Source of the DNA: Syntrophaceae bacterium
Lineage (GTDB): Bacteria; Desulfobacterota; BSN033; UBA1163
NCBI GenBank assembly: GCA_013388635.1
Contig: JACAEX010000014.1
Span: 62,001 to 126,000, forward strand
Length of the DNA: 64,000 bases
Direction: 5' to 3'
In this document: positions 34,306 to 41,784 of the stretch, piece by piece
Layout: every line of letters starts with the position of its first letter
How positions within the stretch are numbered: position 1 is the first letter of the stretch
Notes under the pieces: generated by a model
Database searches by the model: none
What the model was told of the DNA's origin: nothing
What the model saw: only the letters and a program-made list of their open reading frames with translations
Made by a program: the position numbers and the translations under genes

Positions 34306-34444
34306 ATCAGTTTTTCCCATACCATCGCTATCAGTTTGTTGACGCTGGCGCTACTACAGCATGGGAGGGCGGTTTTTCTATTCCAAGGAGGAGGGGTTTT
34401 GATTGCTCATGCCGAAGCATCTCACTTTTTACTTTTTAGACCAT

Positions 34445-34473
34445 TTGATTAACGCCGAGAAATGTGATAAATA
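34445..34473 (+). promoter_or_regulatory. Possible promoter of tRNA-Thr
   Basis: TTGATT, 17-bp spacer, TAAATA, ending 42 bp before the tRNA. The fit is moderate and it is the only reasonable pair in the spacer. Confidence 0.4.
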
Positions 34474-34515
34474 ATTCTTTACCGAAACCAACCCTTGATA
34501 CCGGTACTGAAGAAA

Positions 34516-34590
34516 GCCCACGTAGCTCAAAGGTAGAGCTGCTGATTTGTAATCAGCGGGTTGGCGGTTCAAATCCGTCCGTGGGCTCCA
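34516..34590 (+). tRNA. tRNA-Thr (anticodon UGU), CCA encoded
   Basis: Acceptor arm GCCCACG pairs with CGTGGGC, the D-arm is GCTC/GAGC, and the anticodon arm is GCTGA-TTTGTAA-TCAGC with anticodon TGT. The variable loop is GGGTT, the T-arm GGCGG-TTCAAAT-CCGTC, the discriminator T, and the CCA is genomically encoded. All stems close without mismatch except normal D-arm variation, so it should be functional. It reads threonine ACA/ACG codons. It sits between a toxin-antitoxin pair and a transposase remnant. Confidence 0.96.
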
Positions 34591-34629
34591 TGTATTTTCA
34601 AGTGTCATTTTCAAGTGTCACGGGAAATG

Positions 34630-35610
34630 GTGTCAGGCCTTGAAATGTGAATTAAGGCGATTCATCAGTTTCGACAATTCCTTATCCTTGACCATCTCCG
34701 CTCTCAACCTGGCGGCCACCTTGCTCACCGTACTATAATGAATCCCTCCAAACAGCTCCCCGATCGCCCCGTTACCGAGCCCTGTATAACGATGACAGAA
34801 ATAGATGGCCACCTTTCTGGCCGTAGTTGCTCCTCCCCCTCTTCCCCATATCTCTCCCTCGTTGACCCCGAAGGCCTCGGATACCACACCCACCACCTCC
34901 TCCGGCGGGGGATGCCCAAGCAATCTCTTGCGCTCAACGATCCCTTCCGAAAGACGCTTCCCTTCTAACATCCCCTTGATTCTCTCTATAAATCCTTCAT
35001 CCCCAAGAATGACCTGACCATAGAGGTTTCTCAAAGGTGTCGGCTCCCTGGCTCTTAACCCCTCCTCCACATATTCACGGTATCTCTCTCGCCCTCTTTC
35101 TCTCCTTACCAAATTGAGAAAGAACCCACGCGTATTCCACCCACTGCGACCCCTTCTCCTTCCCAATGTACCCAAGATAACTGCTCCATGGATATTGCTC
35201 CGGCCTCCTGACCACACCCGCCCTCACCGGATTGAGGTGAACATATCGGCTCAGCAAAAGAAGATAAGCATCCTTTTCAACAAGGATCCCTCTGTAACGC
35301 CCTTGGAAAAGATGCCCACTCCTTCCATATCTACGGTTAAAATACCCCGCATAACTGCTGTTGATCCCATGCATCACCTTCAGAACGTTCCCCTTCGGCG
35401 TCTCCCAAACCAGGTCATAGTGGTTATCCATCAGAACATAACTGTGAATCAAAATTCCGTAACGATCGTGGTAATCCTCGAGGATCTGCAGGAATTTCAC
35501 CCGGTTCCCATCTCTCAGGAAGATGTTCTTTCTTTCGTTTCCACGGCTGGTGATGTGATATAAAGCAGCATCAAGAAGTAGAAAATCTGCCAATTTTCAA
35601 GGCCTGACAC
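34630..35610 (-). mobile_element. REP-associated (RAYT) transposase element bounded by 16-bp inverted repeats
   Basis: GTGTCAGGCCTTGAAA at 34630-34645 and its exact reverse complement at 35595-35610 bound a frameshifted Y1 transposase gene whose stop codon lies inside the left repeat. The repeats correspond to REP-type ends recognised by this family. A third, solitary copy of the motif is at 34291. The element lies about 40 bp from tRNA-Thr. Confidence 0.8.
34633..35593 (-). pseudogene. Frameshifted RAYT / Y1-type transposase with C-terminal helix-turn-helix
   Basis: The N-terminal part (35593-35075, TTG start) has YHITSRGNERKNIF, the HUH region VLMDNHYDLVW and GRSGHLFQGRYRGILVEKDAYL of REP-associated tyrosine transposases. 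The C-terminal part continues in another frame from about 35110 (RYREYVEEGLR...) to 34633 and includes a DnaA-like helix-turn-helix (YTGLGNGAIGELFGGIHYSTVSKVAARL). The frames switch within a purine-rich stretch near 35095-35120. Also, the HUH second histidine is Asp (NHYD instead of NHxH), a one-base change. Both point to an inactive gene. Confidence 0.82.
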
Positions 35611-35615
35611 TATAC

Positions 35616-35638
35616 TTTAGCTCTAGTCTAGAGCTAAA
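35616..35638. repeat. Perfect 11-bp inverted repeat with 1-nt centre
   Basis: TTTAGCTCTAG-T-CTAGAGCTAAA directly outside the RAYT element's right end. No T-tract follows; it could be another element end or a protein site. Confidence 0.6.
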
Positions 35639-35839
35639 ATTCTAGTAAAGAATCAACACCTTTTTCGAAGACATCTTTCACCTCCATCATTTTGATTCTT
35701 TGATTTTAGTCTATTCAATCAAAGAGGAGGTGTCAATCAGAATCAAAAGGGCGCAGACTCTGTGGGAGTGTCCGGTGGGGACATAGCTAAATTATTTGGG
35801 TGGTTCTAAAATTCCAGGCCATTTTGGACACCTATGAAC

Positions 35840-35920
35840 AAAATCGTATGATTTGGGATTGAAATTTCGAATAGGATAAAGACGAAGGGGGTATGAAAAT
35901 CCGCTTTATACGGCTGTCAT
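35840..35920 (+). pseudogene. Remnant of DUF5674 gene: promoter, leader and first codons
   Basis: AAATCGTATGATTT, TTTCGAATAGGATAAAGAC and ATGAAAATCC align in order with 48244-48308, the leader and start of the intact DUF5674 gene. After about ten codons (M-K-I-R-F-I-R-L) similarity ends and a stop follows. The -10-like TATGAT is retained. A partial duplicate that lost its coding body. Confidence 0.7.
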
Positions 35921-35999
35921 GGACAGGGTTGTCAATCATCGATCGTGGCTTGTCATATATACCAATTTGAACCAGCGAAGGGCCTTGGGAGCCGGTTCT

Positions 36000-36206
36000 T
36001 TACATTCTGTCCACTGATGGCATCCCTCCCAATCCACAATAACCATATTCTCTGCCCGGAGGCGCAGCCTTTCTTCGCCACATCATGCAATTTAAACCTT
36101 CGCATATCCATTCCATGTTTATTCCTCTGACTTCCTTGTTTTTGGCTTTTGAAAATTTGAATGGACAATATTTTTTACTCGCTTCATCCTTAGTAACTAA
36201 CATCAT
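36000..36206 (-). CDS. Small cysteine-rich hypothetical protein
   Basis: 68 residues; GGAGGGGCG stands right before the ATG at 36206. The pattern KYCPF...C-EGLNCMMWR...GYCGLGG (four spaced Cys with a WCPF-like start and YCGL end) recurs in short bacterial and phage hypothetical proteins, suggesting a small metal-binding fold. Function unknown. It stands alone on the minus strand. Confidence 0.6.
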   Translation of the reverse strand: MMLVTKDEASKKYCPFKFSKAKNKEVRGINMEWICEGLNCMMWRRKAAPPGREYGYCGLGGMPSVDRM

Positions 36207-36343
36207 CGCCCCTCCTTTAATTTCTAATCTTCCCCTATTCCAATAAGACCGATTAGACCAGACTCACGATTACAAGGATTGAGAGTCCGGTTGGAGGGTT
36301 TTAATTACCTCCAGGTCTATGCGGTTCGTCGTTTTTAAACGGA

Positions 36344-37747
36344 CTACGCTCTCTCAAAGACCGAAACAGGAGACGGGCTTAGGCTGCTCCCTTTTAAGAC
36401 TTTATCGCGCGGCAGAATCTTCTGGGAATCCCACTTTTCGTTGTTATCGGCCCAATCCAGGGATGTATCGATGTATTTCGCAACGCTTTTCCCAGCGATA
36501 TTAAGTAACAGGAAAAGAAGACTTCGTTTGAGGTTGATGGGAGAAACTCTTAAAAAATATGGAATATGCCGAAGAATCGAAGAAAAAGAGTAAAACTCGT
36601 TCTGGACATAACGATGTCCTTCGGCAAGTTCCTGGGGAGTCATGTTCTTGGGTTGAAATACAACAGTATGGTGGTCGTAATGGCTCCAATCATGAGAGAT
36701 GATCCGTCCCTGATCTTTGAAACGCTGGTATAGTCGTGTTCCGGGATAGGGCGTCAGAACCTGTAAGGCCATCGTGGGAAGTTTAGTCCTCCCCAAAAAC
36801 TCCAGGGTATCATCGAAAATGGCTTTCGTATCCGTATCAAATCCCAAAATGATAGAGGGGTGAAAGGCAATCCCGTTGTCCTGGATAATCTTAATCGCCT
36901 CCTCTGTCTCTTCTATGGATTTAAGCGCTTTTTTCATTCCCACCAGGCTTGAAGGCGATACGGATTCAAGCCCGAAGAACAAGGCCGCACAGCCTGAGAG
37001 GCGACATAACTTTAGCATCTCTCTATCTCTCGCTAAGGATATGGAACTCTGTCCTACCCATCGGATGCCTAACGGCATCAAACCTTCAAACAATTCTTTG
37101 GAATATTCCGGGTGCCCGGCGACATTATCGTCTAAGATCAAAAACGTCTTGGAATCGGATTGTTTGATATCTTCAACCACCATCGAAACCGGCCTATGCC
37201 TGATTTTTCTGCCATAAAAATCTGTTACCGAACAAAATTCACAGGCGTACGGACATCCCCTGGTCGTCAGCAGCCCTACGCAGTTAAATATCGCCTTGTC
37301 AATACGAAAATCTCGTCGAGGGAAAGGAACCTTTGAAAGATCAGGCTCTGGTACATGGTAGAATTTCTGGAGCGTTCCCCTTCTAAAATCGTTGACCAAA
37401 TCTGCCCAACAGCCTTCTGCCTCTCCGATGACCACTGCATCGGCATGCTGGATGGCTTCTTGCGGCAAGATAGTAGGATGAATTCCACCGAGAACGACTT
37501 TGGAACCTCTTTTTCTAAACCTTCCGGATAATTGATAGCTTCGATTTGCCGTTGCAGTCATGCAAGAAATTCCAACCAGGTCGTAATCTAAAGAAAAATC
37601 TATCTCTCTGATTTCTTCATCCACAACGGTGATGTCCACATCATCTGGCGTCAGTGAGGCCAGGATGTGGAGACCTAATTGAGGTATCTTAATAGCTCGT
37701 AATTTTTTACGAAACTTATGAGAAGGTGAAACCAGTAAGAGTTTCAT
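36344..37747 (-). CDS. B12-binding-domain radical SAM protein
   Basis: 467 residues from the ATG at 37747 (AAAGGAAG upstream); the longer frame lacks a site. Residues 1-135 form a cobalamin-binding-like Rossmann domain (KLLLVSPSHKF, YDLVGISCMTAT, VVLGGIHPTILPQEA), without the classic DxHxxG. The radical SAM domain starts with TTRGCPYACEFCS (CxxxCxxC), followed by LILDDNVAGHPEYSKELFEGL and FFGLESVSPSSL. The C-terminus has hydrophobic stretches. Similar proteins (BchE/HpnJ/HpnR-like) modify lipids or tetrapyrroles; substrate here unknown. No pathway neighbours. Confidence 0.9.
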   Translation of the reverse strand: MKLLLVSPSHKFRKKLRAIKIPQLGLHILASLTPDDVDITVVDEEIREIDFSLDYDLVGISCMTATANRSYQLSGRFRKRGSKVVLGGIHPTILPQEAIQHADAVVIGEAEGCWADLVNDFRRGTLQKFYHVPEPDLSKVPFPRRDFRIDKAIFNCVGLLTTRGCPYACEFCSVTDFYGRKIRHRPVSMVVEDIKQSDSKTFLILDDNVAGHPEYSKELFEGLMPLGIRWVGQSSISLARDREMLKLCRLSGCAALFFGLESVSPSSLVGMKKALKSIEETEEAIKIIQDNGIAFHPSIILGFDTDTKAIFDDTLEFLGRTKLPTMALQVLTPYPGTRLYQRFKDQGRIISHDWSHYDHHTVVFQPKNMTPQELAEGHRYVQNEFYSFSSILRHIPYFLRVSPINLKRSLLFLLLNIAGKSVAKYIDTSLDWADNNEKWDSQKILPRDKVLKGSSLSPSPVSVFERA

Positions 37748-38064
37748 CACTACGGCTTCCTTTCTTACAAAAATATTTAGAAGGCGGCATCCCATCTAAT
37801 GAAGCATCTGGGGTAACCTTCCTCTGACAAAGTTTGGATGCCCTACCCCTTAAACCTAACCCAAACCGGCTTCTTAACCTTTACCTGACGACCATTTGCA
37901 TGGTTCGTGCGTGACGAGCCATCACGAAGAATTTATCTGATCGTGGCCCGGGGTGGGCAATCTTAATCCGCTCTCCAACCTCAAACGGGCCATCGCTTCA
38001 AACGTAGTTTGGCTCCATGGGAACATTGAGGAGCTTTTGGGATTCTACCCGCCGGAGTCTCGAT
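37748..38064. other. Spacer without a recognisable gene
   Basis: 317 bp between the radical SAM gene and the LapA-like gene. It contains AACCTAACCC/AACCTTTACC runs (37850-37890) reminiscent of half of a palindromic spacer. A short plus-strand open stretch (about 37945-38088) reads like protein (NLKRAIASNVVWLHGN) but has no start. I see no RNA gene. Confidence 0.5.
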
Positions 38065-38295
38065 CTATCTGTTCAAATTCTTCTCTCTGAACGAGGCCCT
38101 GATACTTCTGGGAACCCAGAGAAAGAGAATGATGAGCATCCCTGAACCGACAGATATTAAGATCGTATAGATCAACGAAGTCTCAAAATTCCAAAACAGA
38201 AATTTCGTCACCACAGATGGAGCCGTCGAATTTTGGAACGCAAAGACAACCACACCGATGACCACCAGTAAAGCCAGCCACAAAGAGAACCGCAT
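38065..38295 (-). CDS. LapA/DUF1049-family small inner-membrane protein
   Basis: 76 residues with two transmembrane helices (residues 5-22 and 42-62), FAFQNSTAPSVVTKFLFWNFETSL between them and a basic cytosolic tail. This is the LapA (DUF1049) layout, an inner-membrane protein linked in E. coli to control of lipopolysaccharide assembly. GGAGCG precedes the start. A second member of the family is at 43031-43237. Confidence 0.88.
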   Translation of the reverse strand: MRFSLWLALLVVIGVVVFAFQNSTAPSVVTKFLFWNFETSLIYTILISVGSGMLIILFLWVPRSIRASFREKNLNR

Positions 38296-38428
38296 GGATT
38301 TCGCTCCTTTCTGAAGGAAAGAGATAGGATCGTATAATCCCTGTCAAGCTTAGACCCACCACTTTCCTTCTGCTTTGCAAACTGTACCAATCTTTTATAA
38401 GGCTATTCCGGTCGTCACAGCCAACCAA

Positions 38429-38962
38429 TCAACGCCCTCGTCGGATATGCATAAAGATTCGCACCAGTGATCGCCTCCAATAGACCCCGAGCACCATCGA
38501 TAGAGAGGCAAAAAAAGCCGCCCCGAGACCACAGGCAACGCGTACACCCTTGGCCAGCCTCAACTGTTCCCTCCCTCGCCGAAGTTCTATCTTGCCTGTC
38601 TCAAGTCGCCTTTCCCCTTCGGTCACCATAATCTCTCCCTTGGCAACCTGATCATCTCCTTGGCCGATCCGCTTTCTACCTTCCTCGAAGCTCTTTCCAC
38701 CTTTCAGTAACTTGTCCGCTAACACCAGAAACAGGTTGTCTTTAGCTCGCTCGTACTCCTTCTTACCTTCTGACAACTCTTGCTTGCCGCTCTCCAACTT
38801 CGCTTTGCCCTCCTCGAGCGCGTGCTCTCCCTTTTCAAGTTCTCTTTGGCCATCGGCTATTTGCCTTTCCCCGGCAGTAATCTTCCCGGTGAGAGACAGA
38901 TAACCGACCAAAGATGTAACAGCCAATAGAATAATGAGCAGTAGGACAAGCATCTTGACCAT
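38429..38962 (-). CDS. Membrane protein with long central coiled coil
   Basis: 177 residues: N-terminal helix (residues 4-24), then about 110 residues of heptad-like repeats (KGEHALEEGKAKLESGKQELSEGKKEYERAK and similar G-x-x-x-L/I units). A C-terminal hydrophobic helix (VACGLGAAFFASLSMVLGVYW) and basic tail follow. The repeats resemble the stalks of YhgE/Pip and RND-associated proteins. It probably spans the periplasm between two membrane anchors or folds back as a hairpin. Function unknown; a member of the envelope block. Confidence 0.8.
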   Translation of the reverse strand: MVKMLVLLLIILLAVTSLVGYLSLTGKITAGERQIADGQRELEKGEHALEEGKAKLESGKQELSEGKKEYERAKDNLFLVLADKLLKGGKSFEEGRKRIGQGDDQVAKGEIMVTEGERRLETGKIELRRGREQLRLAKGVRVACGLGAAFFASLSMVLGVYWRRSLVRIFMHIRRGR

Positions 38963-38995
38963 GATTTTTCCCCTGTGTTTTAATGATCTAACGGG

Positions 38996-39526
38996 CTATT
39001 CAATCTTTTCAGACAAAATCAAAGTCTCTCGTCTAAGAGGAGACGGGACATAGACCAGGTTGATTTCTATCCTCCCGAGGGCCTTTTCCTTGACAGCCAT
39101 CCTTGGGATTGTAACATCCAAAGACCCCTCGGCAATCTCACCAGGCTTAAGCGCCTTTAAAAACAAAGAAGCTGTCGCTATTTTCTCTCCGGATTTAAAA
39201 GGGATTGGTTTCCCAGCTCCATCCGAGTATTCGAGGGTGACCGCCTGGATATCCAGGATATCTGGTGATTTATTGGTTATTTTGATATGACCCTTGAGGC
39301 TTGGCGTCTCGACGATCTCTTTAGAAGCTATGTCTACGTCCATGACGACTTGAAGGTCGGTAAGCTCCACAAGAAAATTCTGCCCCTTAAGCTCTGACTT
39401 TTGAGGAACCAGATTTTTTGTGGTCCGTTCCTGTTTGGGAGCTTCTGCCTTCTGCGCCTTAGAACAACCAAAAACTCCAATGGCCAAACCCAATCCTATG
39501 AGTATGAAGATCTTGATGAAATGCAT
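38996..39526 (-). CDS. Lipoprotein with LEA14-like beta-sandwich
   Basis: 176 residues from the ATG at 39526 with GGGGG upstream; the frame runs to 39643 but the extra part (poly-K) lacks a site. Signal peptide ending in a lipobox (GVFGC, residue 20 lipidated). The mature part (LVELTDLQVVMDVDIASKEIVETPSLKGHIKITNKSPDILDIQAVTLEY) looks like a water-stress/LEA14 or DUF-type immunoglobulin-like fold. Expected at the periplasmic face of a membrane. Function unknown. Confidence 0.75.
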   Translation of the reverse strand: MHFIKIFILIGLGLAIGVFGCSKAQKAEAPKQERTTKNLVPQKSELKGQNFLVELTDLQVVMDVDIASKEIVETPSLKGHIKITNKSPDILDIQAVTLEYSDGAGKPIPFKSGEKIATASLFLKALKPGEIAEGSLDVTIPRMAVKEKALGRIEINLVYVPSPLRRETLILSEKIE

Positions 39527-39706
39527 ACGCTGTCCCCCTTTCTGAGTTCCGTATCCGTAAGTTTCCATTCTTTTCGTTCCCCCCTTATCCATTTTTTTCC
39601 TCCTTTCTTCCTTTTTCTTCTTACTCGAAGAGCCGCATGCCAATCATCGGGCCAGAGTGAGGATGCTAAGTAAATTCATCAGCGGAGACATGTCGTAAGA
39701 AACACT

Positions 39707-40030
39707 CTATCCATCAGATCTCCTTCCGATCTCGTTCACTCCTGCCGGCTGGAACACGGTGTGAAACATTATTCTATAGGGTTCTTTGAGCAGGCTCATT
39801 GCCCCCCGGAGCACCCTGAAACGATCCGACCTCAAGTGGCTTTTAAGGCTCTCCTGAGTATCCCATTCTTCAATAAGATAGAGTTCATTTTCATCCTCGA
39901 CATTCTGACAAAAGTTGCACCAAAGACACCCTTTCTCCATCCTGATGGGACCGATCAGTGAAGCAATCGTCTGAGATAACTCCAAACGCTTCTCAGAAAG
40001 AACCTCCATTCGCACGATGACGAGAACCAT
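39707..40030 (-). CDS. Antibiotic-biosynthesis-monooxygenase (ABM) domain protein
   Basis: 107 residues from the ATG at 40030 (MVLVIVRMEVLSEKR). Dimeric alpha+beta-barrel fold: GCLWCNFCQNVEDENELYLIEEWDTQESLKSHLRSDRFRVLRGAM matches ABM (PF03992) proteins. Members are small quinol or heme-modifying monooxygenases or signalling proteins. The predicted sigma-54 transcription start is only about 3 nt upstream of this ATG, so the mRNA would be nearly leaderless. Confidence 0.85.
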   Translation of the reverse strand: MVLVIVRMEVLSEKRLELSQTIASLIGPIRMEKGCLWCNFCQNVEDENELYLIEEWDTQESLKSHLRSDRFRVLRGAMSLLKEPYRIMFHTVFQPAGVNEIGRRSDG

Positions 40031-40043
40031 ACCGAATTGTATT

Positions 40044-40059
40044 TGCAAGTGGCTTGCCA
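40044..40059 (-). promoter_or_regulatory. Sigma-54 promoter of cassette 1
   Basis: On the minus strand TGGCAAGCCACTTGCA, with GG and GC ten bases apart. It differs by one base from the promoter of cassette 2 (44936-44951). Predicted start at about 40033, before the ABM, lipoprotein, coiled-coil and LapA-like genes. Confidence 0.82.
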
Positions 40060-40158
40060 CCAAGCAAAAGAAAATCAGAAGTTTGGAATCATTCTTTAAT
40101 AACAGGGAATTGGATTGATGGGGGAGAACAGCAGAGAAGTATAAACCTATCTCTTTGC

Positions 40159-40192
40159 CCTCAACATTTGGTGGAACCTCAGTATATTGAGG
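40159..40192 (-). promoter_or_regulatory. Tandem palindromic upstream activating site, cassette 1
   Basis: Two 16-bp sites, CCTCAACATTTGGTGG (40159-40174) and the perfect palindrome CCTCAGTATATTGAGG (40177-40192), lie 18 bp centre to centre, about 100-130 bp upstream of the -24 element. Both are conserved at the same place in cassette 2. Geometry fits dimers of a sigma-54 activator bound on one face of the helix. Confidence 0.72.
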
Positions 40193-40223
40193 GATACTTT
40201 GGATAGGGGCGGATGGTGAGAGC

Positions 40224-40676
40224 TCAGTAATGCAAACTGATCGTCAGATCCAGGGTTCCCCCGCTGTACTGGAAACTGGCCGAAGAGAAAGAAGGCGCGG
40301 AGAGCAAGGCTTTTACATCGTTTGAAAAACCGTAGCCTTCGATTGGGATCCCCAGCCAGTTGGTGTCAAGCTTGCCGTTCATGTTTTCATCGTGAACGAC
40401 GGCAAGCGCATACGTTCCCGGCGGGATGTCTTCAAAGTCGCAGCGGGCTTCCATCTTCCGAATTTTTATTACCATAACATTGACTGCCTCTCGCAGAACC
40501 TCAATTGGGAAGCCCTCTGGCGAATCGAAAAGTGCGCAATCCACGGTTCCAGTACTGTTTCTTATGTTCAGGACTTTCACGTGAATTCCCGGACATGATG
40601 ATAACTGGGCAAGGGCAATGGTGGTGAGATTCGTAAATACCAGCACTACAAACAATACAATGCACCCAATTTTCAT
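40224..40676 (-). CDS. DUF2141 domain exported protein
   Basis: 150 residues: signal peptide (MKIGCIVLFVVLVFTNLTTIALA), then the DUF2141 beta-sandwich with VDCALFDSPEGFP, FEDIPPGTYALAVVHDENMNGKLDTNWLGIPIEGYGFSND. Periplasmic or outer-membrane-facing; function not established. GGAGG precedes the start. Its 3' end lies just outside the cassette 1 activator sites. Confidence 0.9.
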   Translation of the reverse strand: MKIGCIVLFVVLVFTNLTTIALAQLSSCPGIHVKVLNIRNSTGTVDCALFDSPEGFPIEVLREAVNVMVIKIRKMEARCDFEDIPPGTYALAVVHDENMNGKLDTNWLGIPIEGYGFSNDVKALLSAPSFSSASFQYSGGTLDLTISLHY

Positions 40677-40800
40677 GGGGACCTCCTTTTTGTTTGAATT
40701 TTAGACCGTGGCGGCTACCGCGGACTTCCGATTGATTGACTCATTCATGATCTTCCTCATAATTCTGGTCTGCATAGTCTGAGTCATGCTTGTAAGACTG

Positions 40801-41652
40801 TTAATTTCCCTCCAGGAAATAAGCAAACTCACCTCCCATAACGAGAATCATCGAAGAATAAAAGACCCAAAAAACGAAAATGACCAAGCCGCTCAATGAG
40901 CCATAAAAAAAAGAGTAATGGGCGAGATGGACCACATACCAGGTGAAAACATGTTTGGCCAGTTCCCAGAGCAAGCCGGTAAAAAGAGCTGCCTGGAGGG
41001 CGGATGTGAAGTGGATCTTCTTATAAGGGATGATTTTGTAAATCAAAAAAACCATGCAATAGGTGAGGAAAAAGGGGAGCAGGTATTTCAAAATCCATCG
41101 AATTGTCGGCCCTATTGCTACAGAAATCTGTCCCTGGTAATCCTGAAGGAAGGTGATCATGGGGCTAAGAATCAAGCTCACAATGAGAAGGATTCCTGCC
41201 AGGAGAATCATCAATAGATCAATGCCGATTCCACGTAACATTCCTCTGTTTTTCTCCACCCGAAACACGATATTGAGAGCGATTCGCAGAGAGCCGAAGA
41301 CCCATGTGGAGAACCAGAGTAAACCCACGAACCCCAGGATTCCCACAATCTGACGGCTCTCGATTAGATCCATGAGGCTTCTTATTATCTTCGGATCCAA
41401 TGTCGGAGCCACATTGCTGAAATAGGTGCGTATATGATTGAGCACGGCTTGGTCGTTGTAAAGATAGGTTCCAACCAGCGCCAAAAGCAGAAGGAGAAAA
41501 GGGATCAAGTTGATGAGGATGTTAAAGGCAATCCCCGAAGCCAGGAAAAAGCCGTTGTCGTCATTGAATTTTCTTAGAGCCTGCCAGAGGAGACTGAAGT
41601 TCTTGAAAAACTTCTTGAGCCATTTGAATCTCATCGGATGAGTCCGTTTCAT
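40801..41652 (-). CDS. YihY/virulence factor BrkB family membrane protein
   Basis: 283 residues with about six transmembrane helices. GIAFNILINLIPFLLLLLALVGTYL, WFSTWVFGSLRIALNIVF and LFTGLLWELAKHVFTWYVVH with YGSLSGLVIFVFWVFYSSMILVMGGEFAYFLE are the family signatures. Once misnamed RNase BN; now regarded as an inner-membrane protein of envelope function, possibly lipid transport. Probably at the distal end of the cassette 2 transcript. Confidence 0.92.
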   Translation of the reverse strand: MKRTHPMRFKWLKKFFKNFSLLWQALRKFNDDNGFFLASGIAFNILINLIPFLLLLLALVGTYLYNDQAVLNHIRTYFSNVAPTLDPKIIRSLMDLIESRQIVGILGFVGLLWFSTWVFGSLRIALNIVFRVEKNRGMLRGIGIDLLMILLAGILLIVSLILSPMITFLQDYQGQISVAIGPTIRWILKYLLPFFLTYCMVFLIYKIIPYKKIHFTSALQAALFTGLLWELAKHVFTWYVVHLAHYSFFYGSLSGLVIFVFWVFYSSMILVMGGEFAYFLEGN

Positions 41653-41784
41653 TCCGTCAAGGGATCCCTGGAGAAAACCTTCGATTCACTCTTAAAGAAA
41701 ATGGGCCACCGGGCGGTTTGATGTTCTTGGATGCTCCTTTCCTCCCCGCCTTTCTTCCTATGCCGCCTGACCCTCTCGATCCAA

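Larger units (their letters stand above)
35611..35999. other. Gene-poor spacer with decayed repeats and element ends
   Basis: Holds a perfect palindrome (35616-35638) and a nested inverted repeat TTTTGATTCTTTGATT / AATCAAAG...GAATCAAAA (35694-35757). A segment bounded by GTGTCC (35768) and GGACAC (35826) looks like the ends of a lost insertion. The rest is a duplicate of the DUF5674 gene leader (35840-35920). No intact gene seen. Confidence 0.6.

Noticed and set aside
34429-34614. 61-codon minus-strand frame over the tRNA
   Set aside because: It is the antisense of tRNA-Thr, a well-known false gene pattern.
37945-38088. Short plus-strand protein-like stretch
   Set aside because: No start codon, no recognisable family, and followed by the LapA-like gene on the other strand.
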